Program-made: the position numbers and the translations under genes | In this document: positions 9,468 through 18,885 of the stretch, piece by piece | How the letters are laid out: every line of letters starts with the position of its first letter | How positions within the stretch are numbered: position 1 is the first letter of the stretch | NCBI GenBank assembly: GCA_964019655.1 | Contig: CAXHTR010000008.1 | Location: 434,001-498,000 of the forward strand | Length of the DNA: 64,000 bases | Reading direction: 5' to 3' | DNA from: Perkinsela sp. pyNocScin1 | Taxonomy: Eukaryota > Euglenozoa > Kinetoplastea > Prokinetoplastida > Perkinselidae | The notes under the pieces: model-generated | Told to the model about the DNA's origin: nothing | Seen by the model: only the letters and a program-made list of their open reading frames with translations | Database searches by the model: none

Positions 9468-9794
9468 TTATGACCGCTTGATCTCCTCAGCGATCATCTG
9501 GTTCAGCGCGCTGTCAGACTCGTACACTGCGTCGAGGATCCCATCCAGCTCTCCCTCGCTCGGCTCGTCCTCCTCGTCGGAGGAGCTCGCAGTCTCATAG
9601 AGCACTTCGTCCTGTGGGAGCGGTTCATTGTCCAGCTGCTCATGCGGTATGTTCTCTAGGACCCACGTGCAGAGCTGGCGCAGCGCGATGCGGCCCGCTC
9701 GCTGTTGAAGGGACAGGAACACGGCCATGGCGATCGCACCAAGAAAGAGCGCGAAATGGAGCAGACTTTGAAGGAAAACCGCTTCCATAGACAT
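9468..9794 (-). CDS. Small single-pass membrane protein with acidic tail
   Basis: 108 residues from the ATG at 9794. The frame is open back to a GTG at 9902, but a pyrimidine-rich AG acceptor at 9815-9837 and another AG at 9799-9800 favour the inner ATG. One hydrophobic helix (FLQSLLHFALFLGAIAMAVFL) sits near residues 6-27. A short basic stretch follows, then a Ser/Asp/Glu-rich acidic segment (ASSSDEEDEPSEGELD) and an amphipathic C-terminus. The family is unknown. It lies 112 bp downstream of the MCM gene in the same run. Confidence 0.65.
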   Translation of the reverse strand: MSMEAVFLQSLLHFALFLGAIAMAVFLSLQQRAGRIALRQLCTWVLENIPHEQLDNEPLPQDEVLYETASSSDEEDEPSEGELDGILDAVYESDSALNQMIAEEIKRS

Positions 9795-9814
9795 TTGACT
9801 CAGGTGTAAAATTA

Positions 9815-9837
9815 CTAAAGGGATGGCGAAAAGTTCG
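9815..9837 (-). promoter_or_regulatory. Putative trans-splice acceptor of the small membrane protein gene
   Basis: On the - strand a pyrimidine-rich stretch (cttttcgccatcccttt) is followed directly by AG, about 20 bases before the ATG at 9794. It excludes the upstream GTG start. Confidence 0.5.
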
Positions 9838-9905
9838 CTGATGAGAATGAATGTGCGCAAAGAAAAGGGGTCTATGTACACTTTGCAATTTCTCAGAAGC
9901 ACAAG

Positions 9906-12542
9906 CTAGCCGAGCCTAAACTTACTGCTTCCCGCCTTCAGCAGTGCGCCCTGCATGTTGAGCGACTCGAGGAGAATGGGAAACGGAGTGAGGTTCGCGT
10001 CTTTGTTGGCGAGCTTCTCCTCGAAGCACGCCTCGTAGATTTGCAGGAGCTCTGACTCGCTCCATTGCCTACTTTTGCCTGCTGGTCCACATTTCTCTCG
10101 GACGCCATCGAGGAAGATCTGCGCCATGGCCGCTTTCTTAAAACGCTTGCCTGGCTGCCCGCCGCGCTTGCTTTTGGCCGGCGTGAGCAGCGCGTTGCGG
10201 AGCCCTCGCGGGTTCGCGCTGTCCATGAGGTCAACCGCAGCCTGCACCTCGTCTCTACCTGCGCAGGCCTTACCGCGGAGCTTTGCCAGTGCGCACACCG
10301 TTTGGTACAAAAAAAGGAAATCGCGCGGTGTTACCTTGCGCGGGGCATAGGGGCTCGCATAGGACCGCTGCCGCTGCTGGAGATACCACTCTGTAATCGC
10401 CGCCTTGGCATCAGCCGCGAGCGGTGGGCTCGCCATGTTCCGCAGATGAAAAACATACGACTGTAGCTTCTTGTCCCCACTGTGTGTGTCTTGTGCGATA
10501 GAGTGTGGCTTTTGTGAAAATAATACATCACCGCTCTGTCCGTCGGGCGCTGCGTCACTGCTCTTTGCGCCCAAAACACTCAGCAATAGGTCGCGCTTTT
10601 TCTGCTCGCTGCCCATCGCGCTTTCCGACTTTTGCAGCGTCTGCGCGGACAAGCAGAAAATCAGCGAGAACCGCGAGAGTAGCTCCGGTGCAATGTTGTG
10701 GACATTTTCAATGTTTCCCGCCGCGATGACCCGCGCGGACGTGCTGAGCGTGTGCAGCACAGAGGCCTTGCTCACTGTCAGCGTCCCCTGGTCGATGACC
10801 TCGTGCAGCACGTTCTGCGCTGGCAGGGGCATCTTGTCGATCTCGTCGATGCAGCACAGCCCGCCGTCTGCGACGATGAGCGCACCTGCCTCAAGGCGGG
10901 CGTGGCCTTGCGCCCCGGCCGCGCCGCCGCCTTGTGCGGCCCACCCGACCCCGAGCCCAGACGGCGTGAGCGTCGGGCCGCACACGAAAACGCTTCGCGG
11001 CAGCGCATTCGAGGCGAATTTGAGGAGCTGCGACTTGCCGATGCCGGCTGGCCCGAGCATGAGCATGTGCATTGGTGGGTTTCCCTCTCGCGAGGGGCCG
11101 TGCGTGCGCCGGGCCGGGTTATCAAAAAGAAAGGAAGGGTTCGACGCTGTGAGCTGGGCAGCTCGCTGATCGCTCGTGATAGCGCAAAGCAGCGCGGCGA
11201 GCTTGATGTTATGGTGCCCAACAATTCCGGGGCAAAAGAGGTCGACGAGCGCGCGTTCGAGGTTTGCGCCTACGGGGAAAGCGGGAAGCCCTCGAGGAAC
11301 AGCGTAGGAGCCCACTGTGTCGAATTCGGCAGCAGCCTCCGCTTCGTGCGCACTGTTCGCATCGGCGTGCACAGCGATGTGGGACCCGAGGAGCATCACT
11401 GACTTTGGGCCCGTGGTGAAGTCGCCCGGGTGGTGCTGCATGTCCGGCATGAGGCTGCTCTTGCCAGTCCCCTGGCCGATGCGCTTGAGCGAGCCGCCCC
11501 GCTTCAGAAGCTCGACGACTGCGTTGGCGATGGTCAGGACGCCCGTGACGGTGACGTCCTTGCCTGGTGAGAGGTCTGGCCGTATGCCCTCGCTACCGAT
11601 GACAAGGACGTCGATCGTCGCCGCGTTTGCCATTGAGACTTGCGTCGCAGCAGATGCCGATTCGCTCTCACTGTTTTTCCTCGAGCGCTTCGCACGCTCG
11701 TTTTGCGCCGAATGCGCCCCACTCGTGTCCTCCTGCACTTTGAGAAGTTGTGCGTCGACGTAGAGTGTTCGGTGCTGCAGTGGGACAAACTTGCGAGTGT
11801 CAAAGCCGGCTGATCCCTTCTTTTCGACGCATGTGCACTTCGCATCTTGAAACTCTTTTAGAATTTTATCGAAATCTCTGCCTTTCTCGTAGCCATGGAG
11901 CACGCTCTTCGTAAAGAAAGATCCAAGGTCCTTCTGCAGCATACGTCGCTGTGCGTCCAGGAGTGTGGCCAACTTTGCCTTCCAGGCGGAGACCACCTCA
12001 TCGCCGTGAACGTCTGGCGGGAGCGAGAAAAGTTCTGTTGCGAGGTCGCTGTCGTACGGCGACGGAAAACGGATGATCCCCGGGAAGACCATCTTTGAGA
12101 AGAAGAGGTTGCCGCACTTGGTGCACTTGAATTCAATCCCAATGGGGAGCTGCACAGTCTCGCTCGCGCTGATCGCTATGCCGGAAACGGAGACGAGCTG
12201 GCCGAGGGTCCCGCTGTTCAGTAACAGTCCGTTGAAATCGCGTTTGATAGTGTCAGGAAGACTGTGTATGACCATGCGCCACTTCGGGTCGTCGATGCAC
12301 GTCGCGGCCGCTATTTCACAAATCGATGGGTAGAAGCGAATGGCATACTGGAGCTTCTGGGAGAGCCACCTGAAGTCTATCGGCTGGTGAAACACGCAGA
12401 ATGCGCATGATTCGATGCAGCAGCACGCTAAGGACCCCGGCTCGCTCGCTCTGTCTCGAGTTTGATGATGGATGCGGCACGGTCGAAGCGACCGAAAGTA
12501 GTTCATCCACTCGTGGCTTATATCGAGAAAGAGCTCGTCCAT
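9906..12542 (-). CDS. MCM-family replicative-type helicase (MCM8/MCM9-like)
   Basis: 878 residues from the preferred ATG. There is an OB region with a zinc-binding CTKCGNLF. The AAA+ core has Walker A GPAGIGKSQLLKFASNA (Pro where most MCMs have Asp), GLGVGWAAQ, Walker B CCIDEIDKM, the sensor AAGNIEN and the arginine-finger segment LLSRFSLIFCL. It lacks strong signatures of MCM2-7 and its divergence suggests MCM8/9, which act in recombination repair. The open frame extends to an ATG at 12656. A strong pyrimidine tract ending in AG stands 2 bases before the ATG at 12542, so the mRNA should begin there, which gives an N-terminus MDELFLDIS. GC-rich, with long low-complexity linkers. Confidence 0.85.
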   Translation of the reverse strand: MDELFLDISHEWMNYFRSLRPCRIHHQTRDRASEPGSLACCCIESCAFCVFHQPIDFRWLSQKLQYAIRFYPSICEIAAATCIDDPKWRMVIHSLPDTIKRDFNGLLLNSGTLGQLVSVSGIAISASETVQLPIGIEFKCTKCGNLFFSKMVFPGIIRFPSPYDSDLATELFSLPPDVHGDEVVSAWKAKLATLLDAQRRMLQKDLGSFFTKSVLHGYEKGRDFDKILKEFQDAKCTCVEKKGSAGFDTRKFVPLQHRTLYVDAQLLKVQEDTSGAHSAQNERAKRSRKNSESESASAATQVSMANAATIDVLVIGSEGIRPDLSPGKDVTVTGVLTIANAVVELLKRGGSLKRIGQGTGKSSLMPDMQHHPGDFTTGPKSVMLLGSHIAVHADANSAHEAEAAAEFDTVGSYAVPRGLPAFPVGANLERALVDLFCPGIVGHHNIKLAALLCAITSDQRAAQLTASNPSFLFDNPARRTHGPSREGNPPMHMLMLGPAGIGKSQLLKFASNALPRSVFVCGPTLTPSGLGVGWAAQGGGAAGAQGHARLEAGALIVADGGLCCIDEIDKMPLPAQNVLHEVIDQGTLTVSKASVLHTLSTSARVIAAGNIENVHNIAPELLSRFSLIFCLSAQTLQKSESAMGSEQKKRDLLLSVLGAKSSDAAPDGQSGDVLFSQKPHSIAQDTHSGDKKLQSYVFHLRNMASPPLAADAKAAITEWYLQQRQRSYASPYAPRKVTPRDFLFLYQTVCALAKLRGKACAGRDEVQAAVDLMDSANPRGLRNALLTPAKSKRGGQPGKRFKKAAMAQIFLDGVREKCGPAGKSRQWSESELLQIYEACFEEKLANKDANLTPFPILLESLNMQGALLKAGSSKFRLG

Positions 12543-12544
12543 GT

Positions 12545-12571
12545 CTGAGAAAAGAGAATGAAAAAGGTGCT
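12545..12571 (-). promoter_or_regulatory. Trans-splice acceptor (polypyrimidine tract plus AG) of the MCM gene
   Basis: On the - strand the tract cctttttcattctcttttct ends in CAG two bases before ATG 12542. It is the clearest acceptor in the window and decides the start of the MCM gene. Confidence 0.7.
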
Positions 12572-12673
12572 GATAGTAAGTGATCTCAGGAAAAATAAAG
12601 GGTATCCTAATACGGTGCAAGTAAGTGCTATGAGCTTCGAGGAAATCAAGCGTCATAGCATGTGAAGAACCTA

Positions 12674-13465
12674 CTAGATTATCTTTTTCGCTTCACAAAC
12701 TTTTCGAAAAGCCTTTATGAGCTCCCCGAAGGTTTCGACGGACCCATGGCTGAGGCATTGGTAAAACACAGGGATGAATGCCTTTCGGAATGCATTTTCA
12801 AGCGCAGCGTTTGGCCGATATTCAACCACGCGCACCCGAATGACTTTGGCCTCGGCCTCAAAGCGTGCTTTGACTTCGGGACGAAGTAATTCGTAATTCT
12901 TTTTAAGCTTTTCACGTAATTTTGTGCGCTGCGATTCTCGAGAAAGCGTATTTGTGTGCATCGCGATGTAGATCGATTTTCCTGTAATTGGGCTCTTCTT
13001 TGTGAATTTTCGGGCAAGGTGGTTACGAGCAATTTCTGTAAAGAGTGCCTTGCGAGTTGGGCTTAGGCTGTGAAACACTCGTACGCTGATGCGGAATATC
13101 CCTTCAGCGTTCGTCTTTGGTTCTGTGCGACCAAGCCGACAAAGCTCATTGATTATTCTTGGGGAGTACGGGTGCATGCCGAACTCTGCTTGAATGGCAT
13201 TTAATTTTCGCGCAAGAAGTTTCCGTGCGCCGTCGCGTTCGTTAGCAGACCTCGACACATTCGTGTAATGCGCTAGAAAACTGCGACCTTTCATGAAAAA
13301 CCGGGCCAAAAGTCGAGAGGCTGTTGCTTCCGAGGATTCTCCCTTGCGCCGTGAGATAGCCCAAAACTCACTGAGAAAAAGATTGAGTGGGCTCCGCACA
13401 ACCTTTGAGGGTAAAAGATGTGTGGGATTACATCCTATCGCTTTCGCGAGTTTCTTCCGCTGCAT
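12674..13465 (-). CDS. Basic HMG-box-like protein, unknown function
   Basis: 263 residues, very rich in Arg and Lys. No certain family. Three stretches resemble HMG-box helices: PLNLFLSEFWAISRRKG near residue 26, RVFHSLSPTRKALFTEIARNH in the middle, and NYELLRPEVKARFEAEAKVI in the last third. In kinetoplastids, basic tandem HMG-like proteins (KAP class) package kinetoplast DNA, so a mitochondrial DNA role is a reasonable guess. No obvious presequence. The ATG follows a T-rich stretch ending in AG. A similar module occurs in the gene at 50096-50776. Confidence 0.6.
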   Translation of the reverse strand: MQRKKLAKAIGCNPTHLLPSKVVRSPLNLFLSEFWAISRRKGESSEATASRLLARFFMKGRSFLAHYTNVSRSANERDGARKLLARKLNAIQAEFGMHPYSPRIINELCRLGRTEPKTNAEGIFRISVRVFHSLSPTRKALFTEIARNHLARKFTKKSPITGKSIYIAMHTNTLSRESQRTKLREKLKKNYELLRPEVKARFEAEAKVIRVRVVEYRPNAALENAFRKAFIPVFYQCLSHGSVETFGELIKAFRKVCEAKKII

Positions 13466-13537
13466 CTCAAAAATAAAAATCTAAATCACAAGAGAAATAG
13501 TACAATTGTACCATGCGGAACTATATTCTGCTTTGAA

Positions 13538-15148
13538 TTACGCTTTCACAAGCTGGACGAAGCCGCCCGTGGAAGTCGCATGAAACCTGCTCGTCAGCTG
13601 AGCTGCTGACAACTTGAAGCCATTTTGAAGGAAAAAGCTGAGTGCATACCTAAATTCGGATGTTTCAGAAAAATTTGAGGAAAGTATGTAAATCGTACTT
13701 GCTCTGAGTAGTTTTGTCGTAATTTCACTCGTCGATTCAGTTGCATCTTGAAAGATGGAGTTTGTATACCCGATAATCGCTGCATCAAGCGGCGAATGCG
13801 GGTCGAAACTCTCTCGTACTGTACCCTCGGAAACGCCATTTTCTTTACAGACCTGTTGAATTTCTCTGCGCTGCCGATCAGGAATAGAGACTGTGCGGCT
13901 TTGCAATGAGATTGCACAGGCGCCAGACTGTAGAAACGTGGGATGAACCATATGGATGAGGCTTGGTAAGAATTTGCACAGTGCGAGACTAACGTACGCG
14001 ACTGAGCACTGCAGAAATCCTCTCTCATCAATGTGCGCCACCGTGCGGTGCCGGTGCTGTAGCATGTGTGCAATGAGTGATCTGCAGAGCGCAAAGTGCT
14101 GATCTGGATGCCTATCGTATGCGACACTTGGCGCGCACATCCTAAAGGGGACAAGAATGTGCCTGTCTGCCATGGGCACGCGATCGAAGGTTTCTTTTGC
14201 GCCGATGAGCACCTTCAGGTGTGTTCTTTCATAGGACGGGTTGAGTACGAGCACTGATAAATGTACTTCGCCCGTATAGCCGATTGCGAGAAGCTTTTCA
14301 TTGACCATATCCACGAGATTTGATTCTGCTGTTGACTCAAATGATGTCGAGTGCTCAGCATTGCATAGAATGTACTCATTTGGACCGGTTCCAGTGGCAT
14401 GCAGTCGAATTACGAGGGTTCCAGCCCTTTTTAAGTGGTGGACTGTCACAGAGAGTAATTTGGATTTCGTGGGCTGTATGGCAGAGTCCCATCCAGGCAG
14501 ATTTCGCTCCTTGCTCCACCAGTCATTCAACGCAGAAATCACTTCGCGAGTTTCTTGATCCATCAGTCGGCACTGGGAATGAATTTTTTCAATTTTTGTT
14601 GGAGTCCCGACATTCTTTTGAAAAATCACCCCTGTGCTTCGCTCCGAAGACCCAAAGTACAATGTGTGAAAAGGCGATACGTCCCTTCCGACTTCTGGGC
14701 TATCAATGTTTTCGATTCGGAACGTCTCAAGAGTGCTGTCTTGTGAGGTACGGAGAACATCGAAGATAAACTCACTAAAGGCCTTAATTTTGAAGCGAAG
14801 CTGCGCTTCGATGCTCATTTCCCTCCAAGGACAGCGGTGACATGCGAGGCCAGAGATAGCGCAGTGTGCAGCTTTCAACCCATGACGGTACGAGCTCTCT
14901 CGCATGCGAATTTCGCATCTTGGCTCAATATTTGCAGATTTGCGAGGCCCTGGCTCAACAACTTCGATGACATCCCCAGGAAAGGCATAAGGGACAGATT
15001 TCAGTTCTTTGCTGCTTTGGTTGACCGATGATTTATCAGAATGATCCAACCTTTTAGAGCGTAAAAGCTCGACTCCGAACTTGTAAAGTGATTTCGGAAA
15101 GTATTTGACTTTCAAATATCGACTCATTTCAATTGCTCGGGGTACCAT
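13538..15148 (-). CDS. Degenerate TrmA/RlmD-like (m5U) RNA methyltransferase homologue, probably inactive
   Basis: 536 residues with a basic, presequence-like N-terminus (second Met at residue 8). A TRAM-like FPGDVIEVVEPG segment near residue 55 is followed by clustered Cys (CAISGLACHRCPW) and EAQLRFKIKAFSEFIFDVL, which matches the Fe-S-side region of TrmA/RlmD enzymes. The C-terminus (IYILSSNFSETSEFRYALSF, then FHATSTGGFVQLVKA) occupies the place of the catalytic SCNP motif and the final HVE motif, but the cysteine and the GxGxG SAM loop are lost. In trypanosome mitochondria, inactive methyltransferase homologues act as ribosome assembly factors, which is a possible role. The homology rests on my reading of motifs alone. 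Confidence 0.5.
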   Translation of the reverse strand: MVPRAIEMSRYLKVKYFPKSLYKFGVELLRSKRLDHSDKSSVNQSSKELKSVPYAFPGDVIEVVEPGPRKSANIEPRCEIRMRESSYRHGLKAAHCAISGLACHRCPWREMSIEAQLRFKIKAFSEFIFDVLRTSQDSTLETFRIENIDSPEVGRDVSPFHTLYFGSSERSTGVIFQKNVGTPTKIEKIHSQCRLMDQETREVISALNDWWSKERNLPGWDSAIQPTKSKLLSVTVHHLKRAGTLVIRLHATGTGPNEYILCNAEHSTSFESTAESNLVDMVNEKLLAIGYTGEVHLSVLVLNPSYERTHLKVLIGAKETFDRVPMADRHILVPFRMCAPSVAYDRHPDQHFALCRSLIAHMLQHRHRTVAHIDERGFLQCSVAYVSLALCKFLPSLIHMVHPTFLQSGACAISLQSRTVSIPDRQRREIQQVCKENGVSEGTVRESFDPHSPLDAAIIGYTNSIFQDATESTSEITTKLLRASTIYILSSNFSETSEFRYALSFFLQNGFKLSAAQLTSRFHATSTGGFVQLVKA

Positions 15149-15395
15149 GCGCTCTCTTATCTCTCACTTCGCAATAGGCTTTTCATGGCGTCATTATATG
15201 GTAAAAATGTGCGATAATTTTACATATTCCATTGACCCTCTCAAGGAACATTGCAGTCTCTCAAGCATAATCTGGGGTTATCCGTGTGTCATGGAATATG
15301 AAAACCTTAGGTTGCTTTTAGCTCTTATAAGGTCACAATTTGTATCCTTATGGAAAGGCTCAACCGAATATCGCCTATTTCTTTCTTCGCTACTT

Positions 15396-18038
15396 TTATA
15401 TGCAGTTGACTTCAAATTTCTGGAGCCTACGGTTCGATATGATATGCTGATATTGCTTTCCTAATGTATCATCAAGCTTTATTGTCTTAAGCATATTTGA
15501 AGCCATGAATTTCAAATCGGGGAACTGTGCAATGAGCTGGTGGAAAGACGCAAGGAGTAGAATTAAATCTTCCATGGTTTCAAATAGGCTGACATTGTAC
15601 CCTTGCATGAACCTCAAGATGCCCTTACAAGCATTAGCTTTGACTTCATCGTTCGGAAGAAGCCGTACACACCTGAGCAGAGAGAGCGTTCGACAGACCC
15701 ATTCTTGAGAGTTCGCCATGGACGAAAATAGCTCGGGCTCAGTGTCCGCGATGCTCTTCAGGCACCTTGAAATACATAAAGCGCTTGTTTGCGTGTCATA
15801 GTCATTAAAATCGGAATTTTTGTCCATGAATTTGCAAAGCATTAAGAAAATAGCATTCATGCAGGCTCTGGACAGTGTAAAAGCGCAGAAACAGTCTGCC
15901 AAGCACCACAGAATATCACTGACATGCTCAGGCTGGGATGCGCGGTCTGTGACTTCTTTTAAATAAGTTATTTCGAAGTCATGCGCGAATTCAGTTCGCA
16001 TTGGGCTCTTGACGAGGACTGAAAAATACCCAAGAATTGCGTTAAATATATTCGTATCATGATTTTTCAATGACATAGCTATAATAGATCTGTGTGCTTC
16101 ATATGGGATAGATTCTCGTAATTGGTTATACTTTTCGAATATTGCTGTGAGAAGATAAACAGAATATGTAAGCATATCATTATCGTTCTTTGACTCTTCT
16201 GTATGATATAGCTTAATTACCTCGAAAGCACACGAGACAAAAGTCTCTTGGTGATTTGTTGATAACTGAGGTATTACAGGAATGATATCCCCAATAGCTT
16301 TTAGCATATTTTTCAGAGCATGTACGCGGGAGCCAATTTGAAATGTCTGCAGAGCGTGCATAACATGCTTTGTCAAAATAGTGCATACCTCTTCTGATCT
16401 ACACGAAATTGCCTCGCCAGGCTCAGAAAATAAAACTCGGAAAGTCTCGATCAAAAGAGAAACCTCGTCGGATTGAGCGTTTTGCAGACAATCCATGAGA
16501 AAGCTCTCAACTCGGCGCCTTGCATTTGATTCGGTGAGCTCGTTTGAAAGTGAGCTCACAACTGCATGAAGAGCATGCAATCTGTTGATTCGCAATACCA
16601 TTGGAGCGTGATGGATGTTGGTAGCCACAGATTCAAAAAGGGATAGCTTCAAGACACTTGGTAAGTTTTGAGCGTTGGCGACGATCATCGAAATGGCAAA
16701 CGCTGCTGAGCTACGGATCAAAGGTTCGGAGGAGCTATCGACCAGAATTTTGCCGCAGAGAAGCAGCCCGTCTTTCACCGCAGAATCTTCGTTGTAAAAA
16801 GTACTTGTCAGAGCGTATCCAAGGATCACTGCCTCTTGAACAACCCATGATGGAGACTGCGATGATCCAAAAAACTGCACAAGATACTTGTGCATGAGTG
16901 GGGCGGCTATGGGTCCCAAGCATTGAATGCATTTCAAAGCAACGTATCGGTCCCAGCGAACTATCGCAAGATTATTAGCTTCAAGCTGATTGTACTCATC
17001 AGCAGAAGTGCATCTTGAAAAATCAGTCATTTCTTGGAGAGAAGCAACATCTTCTTCACATAATGTTGAAGAGTTGAGTAAAATAGGAATAGTAGCCTCG
17101 GGACTGATCGTGTGGATGGATTTCAAGAAGGAGCACTCTGAATCTTCCTCAATGTATGCATCCTTCAGCGCCACAATATACCAGCAACATGCTTCAAAGA
17201 GTGATCTCTCGCTACTCTGAGATTCGACAAACTTGCTTACGACATAACTTGTCCAAATTTGAGCAGCTTGCTCGCTGATACTACACAAATCTTGGTATTC
17301 AATTAATATTGTCATCAATCTTATCAAATCACGACCATCAGTAGCGTTGTCGACAGAAATTATATCTGTAATGGCTTCAACAACAAAGCCCGATGCATCG
17401 CATAGAGCAATCTGTTCTCTGCTCCACATCTCTTTTTCGACAAACCAATCGAAAAAGTTTCCGCGAAAGTATGTGTGATACAACAAAGAGATGAATCGGG
17501 CATCGTGTCTGCATTCAGAGGCTAAACGCTGCACAAAGTCGCCACACTCATCAATCACTCGATCCATCATGTCTTCGATGAGATATTGAGCCAAGGATAT
17601 GAATGCATCTGCATTCTGTCCCTTCAGTGCCCATAAGTCACTCATGAAATCAATGGGGGGATGAGCAGTTCTCCAAAATTCGAGCTGAAACTTCTTTGTT
17701 ATGCAAACTATAATCTGCGCAGCTATGCGGCATATTTTAATGCTCGGATTCTGAAGCTCATGAAAAGCCTTCATTGCAACAAATCTCGCGTGGTTCTGAG
17801 TGAACTGGGGATTTTTCACAAAATTCTTCAGGGTTATTCCAGCGAGCGTTCGAACATGCACCCATTGACTGTTCGTGAGAGCCCCGGAAGGATGATTTTC
17901 CATGGTGAAAATTTGAACAAGTGCTTCAGCACGTGTATCCGTAAAAACCGAAAATGAGCTGTCTTTTTCCTTTGTTGAACCCGTTTGAATGATGCAGTGT
18001 AGCTCTTCGATACAGTAACTTAAATCAATCGAGGTCAT
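15396..18038 (-). CDS. Karyopherin-beta (transportin/importin-beta-like HEAT-repeat protein)
   Basis: 880 residues, all alpha-helical HEAT-type. The N-terminal segment VHVRTLAGITLKNFVKNPQF matches the conserved start of importin-beta proteins (importin-beta N domain). Later come VQEAVILGYALTSTF-type and SSAAFAISMIVANAQNLPSVL-type repeats. It should carry cargo across the nuclear pore with Ran-GTP. The best overall resemblance is to transportin. The open frame begins at a TTG (18113). The first ATG, at 18038, follows a T-rich tract with AG and is preferred. Codon use is AT-rich. It is the first gene of the - run, beside a divergent strand switch. Confidence 0.75.
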   Translation of the reverse strand: MTSIDLSYCIEELHCIIQTGSTKEKDSSFSVFTDTRAEALVQIFTMENHPSGALTNSQWVHVRTLAGITLKNFVKNPQFTQNHARFVAMKAFHELQNPSIKICRIAAQIIVCITKKFQLEFWRTAHPPIDFMSDLWALKGQNADAFISLAQYLIEDMMDRVIDECGDFVQRLASECRHDARFISLLYHTYFRGNFFDWFVEKEMWSREQIALCDASGFVVEAITDIISVDNATDGRDLIRLMTILIEYQDLCSISEQAAQIWTSYVVSKFVESQSSERSLFEACCWYIVALKDAYIEEDSECSFLKSIHTISPEATIPILLNSSTLCEEDVASLQEMTDFSRCTSADEYNQLEANNLAIVRWDRYVALKCIQCLGPIAAPLMHKYLVQFFGSSQSPSWVVQEAVILGYALTSTFYNEDSAVKDGLLLCGKILVDSSSEPLIRSSAAFAISMIVANAQNLPSVLKLSLFESVATNIHHAPMVLRINRLHALHAVVSSLSNELTESNARRRVESFLMDCLQNAQSDEVSLLIETFRVLFSEPGEAISCRSEEVCTILTKHVMHALQTFQIGSRVHALKNMLKAIGDIIPVIPQLSTNHQETFVSCAFEVIKLYHTEESKNDNDMLTYSVYLLTAIFEKYNQLRESIPYEAHRSIIAMSLKNHDTNIFNAILGYFSVLVKSPMRTEFAHDFEITYLKEVTDRASQPEHVSDILWCLADCFCAFTLSRACMNAIFLMLCKFMDKNSDFNDYDTQTSALCISRCLKSIADTEPELFSSMANSQEWVCRTLSLLRCVRLLPNDEVKANACKGILRFMQGYNVSLFETMEDLILLLASFHQLIAQFPDLKFMASNMLKTIKLDDTLGKQYQHIISNRRLQKFEVNCI

Positions 18039-18885
18039 TTGTGAAAATAGAGATGGAACTATGCTATAGAAAAACTTAAAGGCGTCATGCGTCAAATATC
18101 TAGAGTACAGCAAAGCGCGTGATACAGAGTTGGTATGTATACCTTGTGTAAATCATGTGTGGACACTTCATTATCAAGAAAGATTGTGAATTAGAATCTA
18201 AAAAACTACGAAAGAAAGAAAGTCATCGCGATGTCTATTCGCAATTTCTAGATTCTTGGAAATATGATAGGCCGAAACCCTGAGCCGCATGCGGGGCAGT
18301 ACTGTGTATTGAGCTGTGGATGGATAGATTGGAATAGATATGCGTAATCACAAAGCGAAATTTTCAGTTGATTCATTCACTACTGATTACCCTATGATAG
18401 ACGGGAGCCTACTGGGTCACTATTACCGCTGTACGAGAGAAGATTTCTTTACCGAGAATTCCGGTAGAAGATTTTTTCCCTGGTTTACTCGCTAATGCCC
18501 CGGGAAAAGTTGTTTCGGCAATATTATATGAGCATATGGTTGTTCTAGATCTCTTTCATTCATTTTTAGTCGCTAAAACAGGACGTGCAAGAAATCCATT
18601 GATTGATAGCTAGCGTCTGCCGTGCGTTCACCTTGCCGCCTTGAAATCTTGTTGTTTAGTAAAGTTTTGAGCAAAAATTTTCAAAATTCCTGTGTGTAGT
18701 TTTTGGAAGCATATTTGCTTGGCAATATCACATCGCGGCTAGTTAATGGCATAAAAATCCATGCCGATGATGTCAAAGCTCAGATTCATAGAAATTTATG
18801 TCGCTCTCTTTGGTAATTACACGATCTTGGAGAAAAGGTCTAGTTTTGAATTTTACCCATTTTATATAACTTTCAACCCGTTCTG
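18039..18885. promoter_or_regulatory. Divergent strand-switch region (putative bidirectional transcription start)
   Basis: About 850 bp separates the - strand karyopherin gene from the + strand Dbp7 gene. Polymerase II initiates at such places in kinetoplastids, without classical promoters. The stretch is AT-rich and holds no supportable frame or tRNA. A 10-bp palindrome, ccgcatgcgg, lies inside. The function is inferred from orientation. Confidence 0.5.

Noticed and set aside
15105-15464. 119-codon + strand frame between the methyltransferase-like and karyopherin genes
   Set aside because: Overlaps both genes antisense and opposes the cluster; no acceptor signal.
18282-18300. GC-rich palindrome as a tRNA or promoter element
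   Set aside because: No B-box or cloverleaf; a 10-bp palindrome can occur by chance.
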